A stretch of DNA of 64,000 nucleotides from Pomacea canaliculata (taxonomy: Eukaryota > Mollusca > Gastropoda > Architaenioglossa > Ampullariidae): NCBI RefSeq assembly GCF_003073045.1, contig NC_037596.1, forward strand, positions 26,758,392-26,822,391. Reading direction: 5' to 3'. The notes under the pieces were generated by a model, which worked only from the letters and a program-made list of their open reading frames with translations, did not search any database and was not told the origin of the DNA. Made by a program: the position numbers and the translations under genes. Every line of letters starts with the position of its first letter. The first letter of the stretch is position 1. Positions 13,501 to 24,503 of this stretch are shown here, piece by piece.

Positions 13501-16500
13501 GATATCTGAAAATTTTTTGAAGCTTTATCCACAATACATATAGTCCTTTTCATATATAGAATATACATATTGCTTTGTATCCATTTAGAAACTGCATACA
13601 AATCCTGCGTATGAAAAACATGAATAGACAGCAGCTGTCTAAAATATCTTCATCTTTTCCAAAGTTCAACCCATATCTGATAAGAGAGACAACTCTCTTC
13701 ATTCACTATTTTTAGGATTTGGGAACACTTGCTGGAAATAGCACAGAGCAGCGAGCAGACCACCATCATTGTCACTACTCATTACATTGAAGAGGCCAGG
13801 CAGGCTGACAGGGTGAGTGTCATGGTTGCTGCAACTGACTTCTTGTCTTGCGGCAATTTAAAATTGTTCAGTTCCGGTGGCACAGATTCCCAAACTGTGT
13901 ATGTCTAAGGCATTACATACAGTTTATTGTACATTGATTAACAACCTGTCGAGCTGATCTCATGGAACAAAAACAACAATAAAGAGAAACAAGATAGAGA
14001 CAGCGACATTAATAGCAGCCATCTGCCTCATACCAATGGATTTCCCATATTATATGGCAATTCCTAGACTTTTGAAACAACATGTTATTCATAAACCTCC
14101 TTGGTTGTTCCTTTTCTTTTGATGTTATTCTTAGCCTCATTCATTCTTTACTTTTGTATATATATATTTGGGGAAGCTGACAGGCTAGTGGTTAGAAAAC
14201 AGGCATTTGAACCAAAGGGTATGTCAGGTTGATACCCAGGTTATGCAGTGAACTTTCCCCAGTCAACCCCCTGTTGGGAATGGTCAACTGAAGGTAAGGC
14301 AATTGGCTCCCAAGAAAAATGCAGTCTCTAAAACCTTGCTCCTCAAATAACTGAAAGGTTATAGGACAACTTTTATTACCTTTTGTATATTTTTTTTTTT
14401 TTAGTATTTCATGGAAATCGATAAACATAAATATTTGGCAGGTTGGTTTGATGAGGGGAGGTCGTCTGCTGGATGAAGACAGACCTTCAAAACTCATGGA
14501 GCAGTACAGTATGACAGTGGGTTTCAGTTTTCAGTCATTAAATTTTAAAGTAGCTTTTATTATGTAGTTATCAACTTTATATAATTTGAAACTTCCTTAG
14601 CCCTTTATATGCATTGTGTATTGTTATACCTTTGTCCACAGATTACTATGATTAACTATGCCTACTCGTTAGTGAATGTCATCATCTTTATTACCATTTC
14701 CAGAGTCTGGAGAGTATTTTCCTCCACCTTTGCCATCATGATGTGATAGGAAATGCTCAAGATGAAGAGTTCATGTCTTTATCGCAATCAGAAAATGACC
14801 ATCTGGACTCAGCAACAGTAAGAATACTGCTGGTATACTTGCTAACAAGATTTAAGATACAGTTGAATTTCTGTAAGTTGACCTTCCTTAAGTCGAAATT
14901 CATTCTCCCTAACTTGAATTTTAAACATCAATTGGTTGATTTCCCAATAAAGCAATGCATATTCAACTTCTGTAACTCGAATCAGCCTAGCCAAAAAATT
15001 CCACAACTATTTTAAGCTGGTCAGCATGTTGAAACCATTTGAAAATACGTGGGAAAGTGTAAAAATCCCCCATCGACCCTGCGCCCCCATATTTTCCTTC
15101 CTGTATAGGACACAAGTGTGCAATAAACACGACTCTGTCTCCTCAGGGTCCAGAGTGTCTTTAAAAGGATGACAAGAAATGAATATCTGGTTAAAATTAA
15201 ACGTCCACAGTGAAAAAAAAAGTTCTTTTTTCGACAAACTTCCTTAACTCAAATCTTCAGTAACTTGATTTTTTTCATTGGACCCTTGAAGCTTTAACTT
15301 ATAGAAGTTTGACTGTATCAAGAAACAAAAATGGAGTGTTTGTAGCACATTGACTTGCAACACACAAAAGAAGAATACAATTTGAAAAAACTTTGCTTTA
15401 CACCCTCTCATATGTTTGTAGTATTTATCCTCGAGAAATTTTTGTTGGTACAGTCAGACGAGTATCAGGTCAACTATGACAACAGACCTTTGATAACTAC
15501 TGAAGTAGCTAACAGTCAAAGCTCTAATGGTTCATCATCTGTGTATGGCACTGTATCAATAAGCGGTGAGCACATTTTCAGTTTATCTTCATATTACCTT
15601 TAATATGTAATCTTTTTCATGCTAGGTGTTTTTGTTCTGATGAAAACTTTGATTTTTTTTTTTTTTTACTCAGTCTTCTTGATTATATTTCAAGATTCAT
15701 ATTGTATCAAAACCAAGCAAATCAATTCATGTTAAAAAAAATGACTTGGAGTAATTGTCAGATCATGTGTTTTTCTTTGTGTGTCATAGCAATGTTTCTT
15801 CTCGGATCATATTGAGACTTGTTGCATTGTGTTTTATCCTCAGAACTTTCTTTTTTTTTTTGTGTGGGGGGGGGCTGTTGTTGTTGTTCATTAGAAGCTT
15901 TTCTAGAGCAGTTAAACATTTGATGACAGTACCAATGAGCATTTCTTAGGCATGATTTGTAAACTATGTACAAAACATTTATAAAAACCAATATCAGAAA
16001 GCTTCTCGACACACAAACATACACACAGTTCCTTTTTCCATCATACTCCTCTCTCTGCATTCCTTTCTGCTTCTGACATTGTTAACTGTGCTTGTGAATG
16101 TAAGCATATGCATATTAACTGTGCCTGTGAGTTTATGTATGTTAACTGTGGCTGAAAGTGTATGTTGTCTGTGCCAGTAAATGTAGATATATATGTATAT
16201 ATTCTGCTAGATTGTGATGTCTTTGTATCTTGTATGGTGTCATTTATTCCTGCCCTCTATCTCTTGTAAAGTTTGCCTTTGCATGGGGAAATGTGCTATA
16301 TAAATCCTATTAGTATTATTACATTCACATAAATAAATGTCTGTATACATGCACATTAAATGATACTAGACATGAATCAAGGATTAAGTTATTATTTAGA
16401 GTAATAACTATTATATTATTGTAATTATATGTGCCTTCTTTCTCCATCAGGCCTGCCAAGTGTGAAGCCCCAGAGACAACACTGGTGCACCCTACCATCA

Positions 16501-19500
16501 TTGCCCAGGTTCCGCTGTATACTGGCATTGTTCATCAAAAACATGATTATCTTAAAACGCAGCATTGGGTGAGTTTGGGGTTTATTTGGGCTTTTATGTA
16601 ATAATGTTCATAGTAACAATAATGGGATTCTATTTTTGGCAGCAGTGAAAATACATTTAATGTTTTTATTTAGAAATGGTGGTAGATTAAAAAGCATTTC
16701 AAATTTGTGTGAGAGTTTAGTCACCTATCACTTTAATAGATTTGGTAAAAGTTACAATGTTTGGACACTTGAAGACAAACTTTGCTTTTTTTGAGAATTT
16801 CCATAATTTTATGAGGCTTTGTATTTTGGTTTTTTATAGGGGTTTTTTGTACGTAATACTTGCATGTTTCACATTCATTATTTCCTTTTCACCTCAAACC
16901 TTTTATAGGAACTTTTTAAATATCAATTTACCTTTGGATCACAGTTTCATCATGGTCTTACATCGGACTAGACATGCATTGTAAAGGTATATTATTATTA
17001 GATTCATATTGTGAACTAATAATAACAGAGGTGCATTTCTGTGGTGTTGGCAGGCTGCTGCTCTTTGAGTTTTTCGTCCCGTCCTCACAAATCATCCTTT
17101 TCTGCTTGTGCATTGGGCGTATGCCACAGAACGTCAAGCTGGCAGTGGTGAATCTTGATGAAGGGATCAATGGGAGCATTATACCTGCAACATCTTGGCA
17201 ACTCCACCCTCATACAAGTAATTTAAGTTAGGCTTCCTGTGCATTGTTTGAAACCCATCCCTTATATCAGGGGGGAACCTTTTTCTGTAAGGGCCATTTG
17301 AATATTTATAACATCATTTCCGGACCACACAAAATTAAGCTAAAAATTAACCTGCCATAACTGGTAAAGCCATAGTTTAGCCACTGTGTGTTAGCACTTG
17401 TGCAACATATGTATTCCAAAGCCATCTGGCACTGACTCTCGTCTGAGTCACCACAATACAGGCAAACAGGCACGGGCAGCTGACAAGAAGCATATATATC
17501 TATCCCATCATGTATACTTGAATCTATCCTCTTATGTCAAAATGGATGTTTGTTGCTTTTCCCTCAAAATTTACCTAATTATCATGATTCACTTATTATA
17601 AGTTTCAGTTGCTATGAAAAATAACATTTGTACAAGTTAGAAACAGTGGAATTTATTGTAGAATTAATAAAACTTGTTGGAAATGTAAACTAATCTTGTT
17701 ATGCTGCTGATGGTGCAGGTAATTTCAAGATTTCTTAACCTATTGACAAATTGATAATAATTCATATGCATACTTGTATCATGCAGAATCACAACCAAGA
17801 TAGGTTGCACTCTCTGCGCTGACCAGTAGTAATAATAAAACATTAGGTAACAGACAATGGATGGTGATATATATATATAGGCACACTGAACAACATCAAG
17901 ATGAAGTACAAGAGTAGAATGTAATGCAATGGATAAAGGTATAAAGAGATATAGGTAATATAAACAGAGGAGAGCTAATGAAGGTTTTCAGCAGGAGTGT
18001 TGACAGACAAGATTTCTGTAAAGTGGAGAGGGGTGAGGCAATAAAGAGAGTGTGACATGTTCAGATTTGCTAGTCCAGAAAATGAGACGAGTTGCTGAGT
18101 TATGGACTTTTGAAACTTGTAAATGAGGTATTGTGAACAGTCAGCAAAGAGAGAGTCCCAATAGTCTAGCTTAGACAGAACAAATGAGCAGATGAGAATT
18201 TGGTGGGTTGAGGTGGACAGAGAATAGTGAATGGAGCTGATCTTCCAGAGTTCAAATTAACAATCAAAGTTCTTAATTCTTGATTTTGCAGGTACCATTT
18301 GATAATCTGGATGCAGGAAAGAAAAGTGTGGAGAATGGTGACACCTGGGGGGCATTATACATTAGTCCTCACTTCAGTGAAGATATGTTCCTCAGGTAAC
18401 ATTGTGCCATAGATGGCATTGCTGTCAATGTGTCAACATAAACTGAAGATCATGCATCTGAGTTAAAGTTTAGCTGACTTCCTTTCTCTGAGTTTACGTG
18501 TCATTTATGGAAGATTTTGTTAATCTATTCCTATCTTCTTTTGCAAGTCTTACTAAGGCGTCTGGTAAAGTGATGAGCAAGAAGCAACAAAGCAAGTGAT
18601 AAAACACTTCTTACCATTAAGGTGAAAATCTTAAGAGCCTGGGTTTAGACCTTGGCTTGGGGCAGATACGCTTTTCCCTGGATGTTTCACCTGTTCATAT
18701 GGATGCCTGGGGATATCTGGGGCTTTCCTCATGTTTTCTCATCTCTTGAAAATCACTTTCCCTTCCTGGAAATCACCTTCAGGTGAATGCATGTTCCTGC
18801 CAACTTATATAACATCTGTCCTTCAAACAGAAACCAGCTATCCCAACCTCTGAAGTAGAAGACTGCTTGGGTATTTATGTGGTGACATTAAGAGCTCACA
18901 AAATTGTACTGTCTATATAGTTTGAAAAATGTTCTTTATCTGCCATCACCAGGTTAATTATGGGCATCAATGTGACCACAGAGGTAGTGGAAGGCAGCAC
19001 TGTTTATTTGTACTTGGACCTTACAGGTGAGTGGTAGAGTACATCAAAGGTCTGGTAGAGTACACATGCATACAAGTAAGTTAGATGTACATTTCTGAGT
19101 GTTGGTGTGTGGAGTACTTGTGAATTAGTGAAGAGGTGTGTGTGTGGTGGTGGGGGGTCCTTCTGGTTTATCACATATCTTGTCAAAAACCATCACTCAA
19201 ACATCTCTAAAATGTCCTATTAGTCTTGTCATATTTCCACTTTAACAATTCAGCCTGGCATATCTAATGTGTGTAGATATTTACCATGTGTGGCATGGAT
19301 GCCTAAAGTGATGTATGTATGGCATGGATGTGTGCTAAGCAGGTGGGGCATTTGACACATGTTTGGCATGCGAACGTCTGTATGTATTTGTGGGAGGAAT
19401 GTGGCAAAGATGTAGCACAGTTATGATGTGAGCATATGGTCTTTGTGTGCATTTGCGCACCACACTTTTTAAATTATGCCATCTGCATCCAACAACAATT

Positions 19501-22500
19501 TATGGGTCCATTTGTCTCTCAGATTCAGAAATTTCCAGTTTCATCCAGATATCTACTTTGGAGTCCTTCCAAGATTTTTCAAAGACTCAGCTAGACCAGT
19601 TTGGTTTCAATGCACACTACAGTGATTCTCCTGTCCAGGTGAAGCTATTGCTGTTTCTCCACATCTTAGTAATTAAGACTTCAGCCCTGAAGAAGGCAAA
19701 TGTTTCTGTTTAACATCAGAAAATCAACCCAAAATCTGCCTAGGAGTTAATATACTAAAATATTTAGATGTGAAATTCAAAAAATCAAAACATGTTTAAA
19801 TCCTGTGATTAAAATACATTATGTTGTAATAATTGTTGTTGCCGATGTAATTGATGTTGTTATTGTTTGGTTTCTTTGCTTTAGATTGGTGATCCTATCT
19901 ATGGAAAAAAAGGTAGCACTCTTACACAATTCATGGCTCCAGGTATTCTTCTGAGGTAAACAGTTAATTGTTTTTGTTTTTTTTTAAGGCAGTATTTATT
20001 ATGGGCCTCAGCAATGCTTTTCATACCTGATGCAATAAGTACTTTTTTGAAAACTGAACACTTGTGCCATCCATACAGTAATCGTCCCTTCTTCTCATTG
20101 TCATTGTTATTCCAGTCATATTTTTGATTTTGTATCAGTTCAATGGTTCTTTTCCTTGCTGCATTTTTTCTGGATTTAGTCTGTTTTTAGCAAGTGTATT
20201 TGCTCCATTTAGATAACTCCCTACCAGTTTTGGGTTCTTTTGTTTTTTTGTTTGTAGCATTAGCTTTTTCATGGCCATTGGTCTCACTGCTTTGGCCTTT
20301 GTGTTGGAGAAAAAGGAAGGACTTTATGAGCGAAATCTTGTGAGTGGTAAGTACAACATTTTTGTTTTCAATGGCAAATTACTGCATGCGTATGTGTCTG
20401 TGTGTTTTGGAGGTGGGTGTGGGGAGAGAGAATTCAAAGGAAAAGGTAAGTAGTCTAGTATTGTGGAGAACTCTGATATCTCAAAAAAGCAATTTCTTTT
20501 TCAAAAACACACACTTCTTTACTTTTCAATCTTCTTAGTAACACTGGTGACTGGCAGGGCTCATGATAAATCAATATTCTGATGCTTTTAATATTCACAG
20601 ACACTTTATATATTGCCAGCTTAACCTGTCAATTTTTTTAAATTTCCAGCAGACGGTGTTTAACAACACCAAAATATTTCAACAGTGCAATTTAAAGTGT
20701 ACAATGAGAAGCAATTTTTTGTATTAAGGTGTCAACCCAGCAGAAGTGATGATAGCCCATGTGCTCACTCAGTTCCTGGTGCTGGTGGTGCAAGTCTCAC
20801 TGCTTCTTTTGTTCACTTTCACTGTTTTTGATGTGAGTAGATTCAGAATATGTCACATGATGCTGCATAGCAACCATCATGTGTAAAACTGAGTTGCTAC
20901 TGAAATCTTTATCGTTGAAAAAATGAATGACCAAAATTAATATATTTTACTATCTACAGAAAAGGACTTGAAATAATATTTTCTGTGTACATTGCTTTAA
21001 TGTTGTTGTCTCCTATCTTACATGAGGGCATAATTTTATATGTATATGCTTATTTATTTAAAAATAATAATACAGTAGATCTAGATCACAACTGTCTAGA
21101 ATGTGATGCCTCACTCTGGCAGCATGTAAATGAAATTTTTTATTATGTCACAAACATAACCTAGGTAGATGTAAATCGACACAAATCAAATGGACATAGA
21201 AGCAGCATAAGAGATACAGCTGAAAATTAGCCCTTTCCATGCACGTGGTGGAACATCTGACACATCAAGATGCCAAACACTTAGATACACATCTTTCATG
21301 TAGTGACTGTTCTTCATCCTGTTACATTTAATACCATTAGCTTCAGCTGTATTTTGCTTTTGCTGTCAGATTATGTTAAAAGAACTTCTATTACCTTTTA
21401 CTAGATAACAGTACATGGAAGCATGGGATGGGTGATGTCACTGATCTTGCTGCAAGGCCTGTGTGGCATGTGCCTGGGTACAGAACCTTTTTTTCTCTTT
21501 TAATATTACTAGCATGAGTACTTGTCATTGCCTGGTGGTATCTCATTTCTTGGTGAACTTGGTGGTCAGCTTGCATTGTAGACCAGCTCAAATATAAACT
21601 TGTGGTACCAGTTATCATATGACTTTTAAATTAGTGTTGTCACAATCAGCGTTGCATGGTAGCTTCTTTTTCAGTTGAAAATGAATTAATGTCTTACAAC
21701 AGGGAAAATAATCATGTTCCAGCACAAAAGAACCAAACAGGTAGACAAACCATATGGATTTGCATAGTAGGAAAATTCAATGACCTTAGGACTCAATTTA
21801 ATAGGAGGAAATTGTTTTTTACGCTGAGCCAGCAACTAAGGCTATATCTCGGCCATCAATTTACTAGGAAGAACATTACATTGGATATAACATGCATAAC
21901 TACACTAATTTTGTTTAAAGCATTTGTAGTGATACTTCTTCTTTGACATTATTATTAACCAGTATTAAATTCCTTATGTAACTTGCATACTCTTCTGTTC
22001 CCCTCACTCCTCAGTTCCCCACTTTTTTTGTTATATACTATATGTTGCATAAGCTTTTAACTGTTTCATTGTATATCAAACTGTTGGTTCATTTGTAGTC
22101 CTATACGTTCAGCACACTGAACTTGCCTTTACATGGAGAAATGTGCTTTATAAATTTTATTATTTTTGTTGTAGGAATAATAATGTTTGCACTCATGAAC
22201 ATTAGATCCTATACTAATAAAATGAAACATTGAGTGGAAGAATGTGCTGCTATAAAAGTAAAGTTTACTGACACATTTTGCTTAGAAAAGAGGCAGTGCT
22301 GAAAATTAGATCAGTCTGGAAATCCAGCAGGTATGGACACACATTTCACAAACTGGTTTGAACTGCTTTGGTAAAGCAAGCCATAAGGCTGCTAGACATT
22401 TAGGAATGGAACATTTGTACTTTGTTCTCATTTGGTAAAATATATAAGCTGTAGGACATTAAAAACCTTTTATATAACTATTACATCTTTTGTCTACTTT

Positions 22501-23284
22501 TACAGGCATTACGATCTCCAGCCTTTGTGATAGCGAAACCTCAGCTATTCAGGTGTCACTTGGAATCATGTCTACCCTCTGCTTTTGATCAGTGGTCAGT
22601 GTGTCATGGTTTTGACAAACTTCATTGAGATTATTGTTAAAGTGCATGATACTCTCGCGTGTAAACTGTTCACCCAATTCAATTTCCACTACAAAAGGTA
22701 TCTGCAAATTAGCAGCCAAAATACAGAACAGCTAGGAAAGTAAACTAATGCCAAGTGTATCACATTTTATAAGGGAAAGGAAATTCCTTAAATTTCATGA
22801 CTTAAGCATAGAAACCAATGTGAAGATTTGACCACAATTATTTACAGGAATCCTGTGGCCCATTCAAGCAGGTGCCAGAGGCTGTGGCTTACATCAGCAA
22901 AAGCCTCCCTCTTACCCTCCTACTGAGGCTTTGAGATCCATAATGAGTCGAGGTCAGTTCAGGGGAAATACTTGTAACATGCTACATCTATATAAAGGTT
23001 CAAAGCACACACATTATTATAATTCCACAATGGCAAAATATTTTGATACAACCAATACACAATTATTAGACTTACAACTTTTAGGGTTTTTTTTCGTCAT
23101 TAATTTCTTCCCTTTTCCAGACATGCTTCACCAGATTACTTAGCTGTGCTTTTTCTTCATTTGCTTCTCTGCTTGCAGGATGGGGGCTACAACATTTTAG
23201 TGTATGGATTGGATTTTCGTCGACTTTGGGTGGTGTTTTTTGTTTCTATGTATCACGGGCATCATCATTCGACTCAAAGGTTGA
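10561..23284 (+). CDS. ABCH-type (ABCG20/23-like) ABC half-transporter, 21 exons, six small frame breaks
   Basis: Membrane half-transporter, nucleotide-binding domain then ABC2-type membrane domain; about 735 residues if the frame breaks are ignored. Exons: 10561-10577, 10740-10898, 11821-11979, 12237-12391, 12684-12791, 13716-13812, 14442-14516, 14704-14817, 15454-15565, 16451-16568, 17054-17217, 18292-18395, 18953-19026, 19523-19638, 19885-19955, 20258-20346, 20729-20832, 21405-21477, 22506-22594, 22848-22952, 23179-23284. Visible: Walker A (GPSGCGKTT, split by a frame break), Q-loop YMPQ, signature LSGGQKRR, Walker [15 protein letters not shown]-loop THYIEEA, then membrane motifs [33 protein letters not shown] and GILWPIQ. 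The start was chosen because ATG 10561 splices in phase 2 through a clean GTAAGT donor. Frame breaks lie near 11834, 17192, 22570, 22880, 22908 and 23228. Splice sites are intact and no substitution-type stop was seen, so this is either a draft-sequence problem or a very young pseudogene. ABCH proteins occur in arthropods, molluscs and some fish; substrate unknown, lipid export suspected in insects. Confidence 0.85.
11180..11540 (-). mobile_element. Decayed non-LTR retrotransposon reverse transcriptase fragment (CR1/L2/jockey type)
   Basis: On the minus strand, across several frames, I read successive RT motifs: region A as [18 protein letters not shown], then a SYLSD segment, then [13 protein letters not shown] (the usual PQGS..GPLLF block), then HVYAYYTQL in place of the usual YADDTQL. 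Order and spacing fit a CR1/L2/jockey-like RT. Frameshifts and loss of both catalytic aspartates show it is dead. It lies antisense in intron 2 of the ABC transporter. Confidence 0.75.
12392..12683 (+). other. GC-AG intron of the ABC transporter
   Basis: The exon ends TTGAG and the intron begins GCAAGG instead of GT, with a normal CAG acceptor at 12681-12683. Joining at GC rebuilds the invariant ABC signature (LSGGQ) across the junction in phase 2, while the nearest GT donors break the frame. AG|GCAAG is the known strong context for GC donors. Confidence 0.85.
14170..14400 (+). mobile_element. tRNA-derived SINE, copy A
   Basis: Begins GGGGAAGC, followed by an A-box-like GGCTAGTGGTTAGA and a B-box-like GGTTGATACCC about 45 bases further on, as in a tRNA-like pol III promoter. 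The body carries CAGT..ACTT..CCCAGT..ACCC and GGGAATGG motifs shared in order with the copy at 37491. It lies in intron 6 of the ABC transporter, just upstream of exon 7. Confidence 0.65.
14860..15315. mobile_element. Non-autonomous pogo/Tigger-like element (MITE), 456 bp
   Basis: Bounded by inverted ends of about 22 bases: the left begins CAGTTGAATTTCTGTAAGTT and the right, reversed, begins CAGTCAAACTTCTATAAGTT, with 5 mismatches over 22. It is flanked by TA on both sides (14858-14859 and 15316-15317), the Tc1/mariner/pogo target duplication. Subterminal copies of a TTCCTTAA(G/C)TC(G/A)AA motif occur inside both ends. No transposase frame. It lies in intron 8 of the ABC transporter. Confidence 0.7.
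16081..16190. repeat. Degenerate minisatellite
   Basis: Three to four imperfect units of about 26-33 bases, each starting with a GTTAACTGTG-like core followed by a TGTGA(G/A)T..ATGTA segment. Located in intron 9 of the ABC transporter. Confidence 0.55.
16255..16320 (+). mobile_element. Retroposon 3' tail, copy 1
   Basis: Contains TTTGCATGGGGAAATGTGCT followed by ATATAAATCC and ATTA repeats. It matches the sequence at 22123-22165 at about 35 of 40 positions. The GTGCTATATAAAT..ATTATT ending looks like the 3' tail of a SINE or LINE. Confidence 0.55.
17268..17345 (+). mobile_element. Possible hAT-type element remnant
   Basis: Starts CAGGGGGGAACCTTTTTC and continues with TAAGGGCCAT, resembling the CAGGGGTGGGCAACC..AGGGCC ends common on hAT-family elements. 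The opposite end was not found, so this is a tentative one-ended remnant just inside intron 11 of the ABC transporter. Confidence 0.35.
18005..18172 (-). mobile_element. LINE reverse transcriptase C-terminal fragment (CR1/L2/jockey type)
   Basis: The minus strand reads [20 protein letters not shown] then QKSITQQLV and LTPLHF in one open frame. This parallels the LDYCNSLLAG.P..LLDKLQKVQNNAARL..TPLL..LHWLP segment common to CR1/L2-type RT thumb regions. It is short and diverged. With the 11180-11540 fragment it makes two antisense LINE pieces inside the ABC transporter. Confidence 0.65.
18585..18860 (+). mobile_element. Possible SINE-like repeat
   Basis: A B-box-like GGGTTTAGACCTTGGCTTGG follows an AAGGTGAAAATCTTAAGAG segment, and several short direct motifs (TTTCCCTGGA, TTTCCCTTCCTGG) lie behind it. 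It resembles a tRNA-derived SINE of a different family from the 14170 copy. No second copy lies in the window, so confidence is low. Confidence 0.3.
22123..22165 (+). mobile_element. Retroposon 3' tail, copy 2
   Basis: TTGCCTTTACATGGAGAAAT followed by GTGCTTTATAAATTTTATTA, about 35 of 40 positions shared with 16273-16312. It lies in intron 18 of the ABC transporter. Confidence 0.55.
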
Positions 23285-23746
23285 TATTGGCTTGTGCCTC
23301 CTCACAGTCACACTGAGCTGATCAAAATGATTTTGAACATTTTAACTTTTATGTGTAAATATATAGACTTGCCTTATAATAGTACAACCAGTGTCATCTT
23401 CTTGATACCTGTTACATTGCAGACCAAAAGAGTTGACTTCACACTTATAATCTTTATAAATTGGATGGATATTTTTCTCATTAAGTTACCAATACTCATG
23501 TGCATTTAGAGGAAAAAAAGACTTATTTGGAAACAACTGTCCCACTTGTAGTGTCCACTCTAGTATTTTTAAGCTCCTTGTCTACTATGACAATTCACCC
23601 TAAGATAGCCTCAGTTATATGGCATAAAACACTACTATACAATAACAGCTTTTTCTATATAGTTAATCCTGGTATAATCATTGTATGCACAACACATCCA
23701 CATGAAGTTTTTGTAGCCACAGCTTCACTTCAGTTGCATTTGTGTT

Positions 23747-23752
23747 AATAAA
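23747..23752 (+). terminator. Polyadenylation signal AATAAA of the ABC transporter
   Basis: Canonical AATAAA about 460 bases after the inferred stop at 23282-23284, followed by GTGAAA..TTGTTATG and then a 19-base A run from 23797. It is the first well-placed signal after the last exon. Confidence 0.5.
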
Positions 23753-23796
23753 CCTGTGAAAACATACTGTTACTTTTCTAACTTTGTTATGTTCCC

Positions 23797-24503
23797 AAAA
23801 AAAAAAAAAAAAAACAAACCTTTCATAAATACAATTGTAACAAGTTGTTGAACAAAAACTTGAATGTGATGTACAAGAAATATATTTCCTTATATGCTAT
23901 CATTTTATTGCATTATTTGTTAACCAACATGACTGGTTCAGTATGCTAACATATGTTCAGAGAAAAATCAATGTGGACGAGAAAGAAGAGCACAAATTTA
24001 GTGGACTTTTTTTCAGATCCTTAGTTTCAAATCAGAGAAAATTTACAACTGTAGATTTTTATATCAATAAAGCATTTGTAGAACTAATAAAGTCAACAAT
24101 AAGCAAACCAAAAATGGATCATGAGGTCTTTGTGTATTTGCATTTATTTGTGCTTCCTTTTCGTAAAAGATAAATTCCAACATGAAACTGATTAATTAAA
24201 AAAAAAATACTGAAGTTCCGCATGTGCTTACTCTTGGAATAACTTGACAACATTGCCACCACTGTTCACAGGATAGGATTGAAAAAGCATGCACACCTAC
24301 ACTTCATTTGGTTAGTAATACAAGGTCTGGTTGAATAAACAAATAATCATTTTCCAACTCTTCTTCCAAACTTATATTTTAGAAAAATGAAAAATATTTG
24401 AAACTACACAGACTTTAAAATGACCCTGAATGAAACTCCACAGTACCTAACATGAAACATTTTGATATTGTCCCATGCAGCACTAAAGTGTCAACAAGCA
24501 TGC
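23797..24503. other. Spacer between convergent ABC transporter and SNAPC2 genes
   Basis: AT-rich, starting with an A tract at 23797-23815. It contains TTTATT at 24143-24148, which reads AATAAA on the minus strand and is a candidate poly(A) signal for SNAPC2. No other gene seen. Confidence 0.4.
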
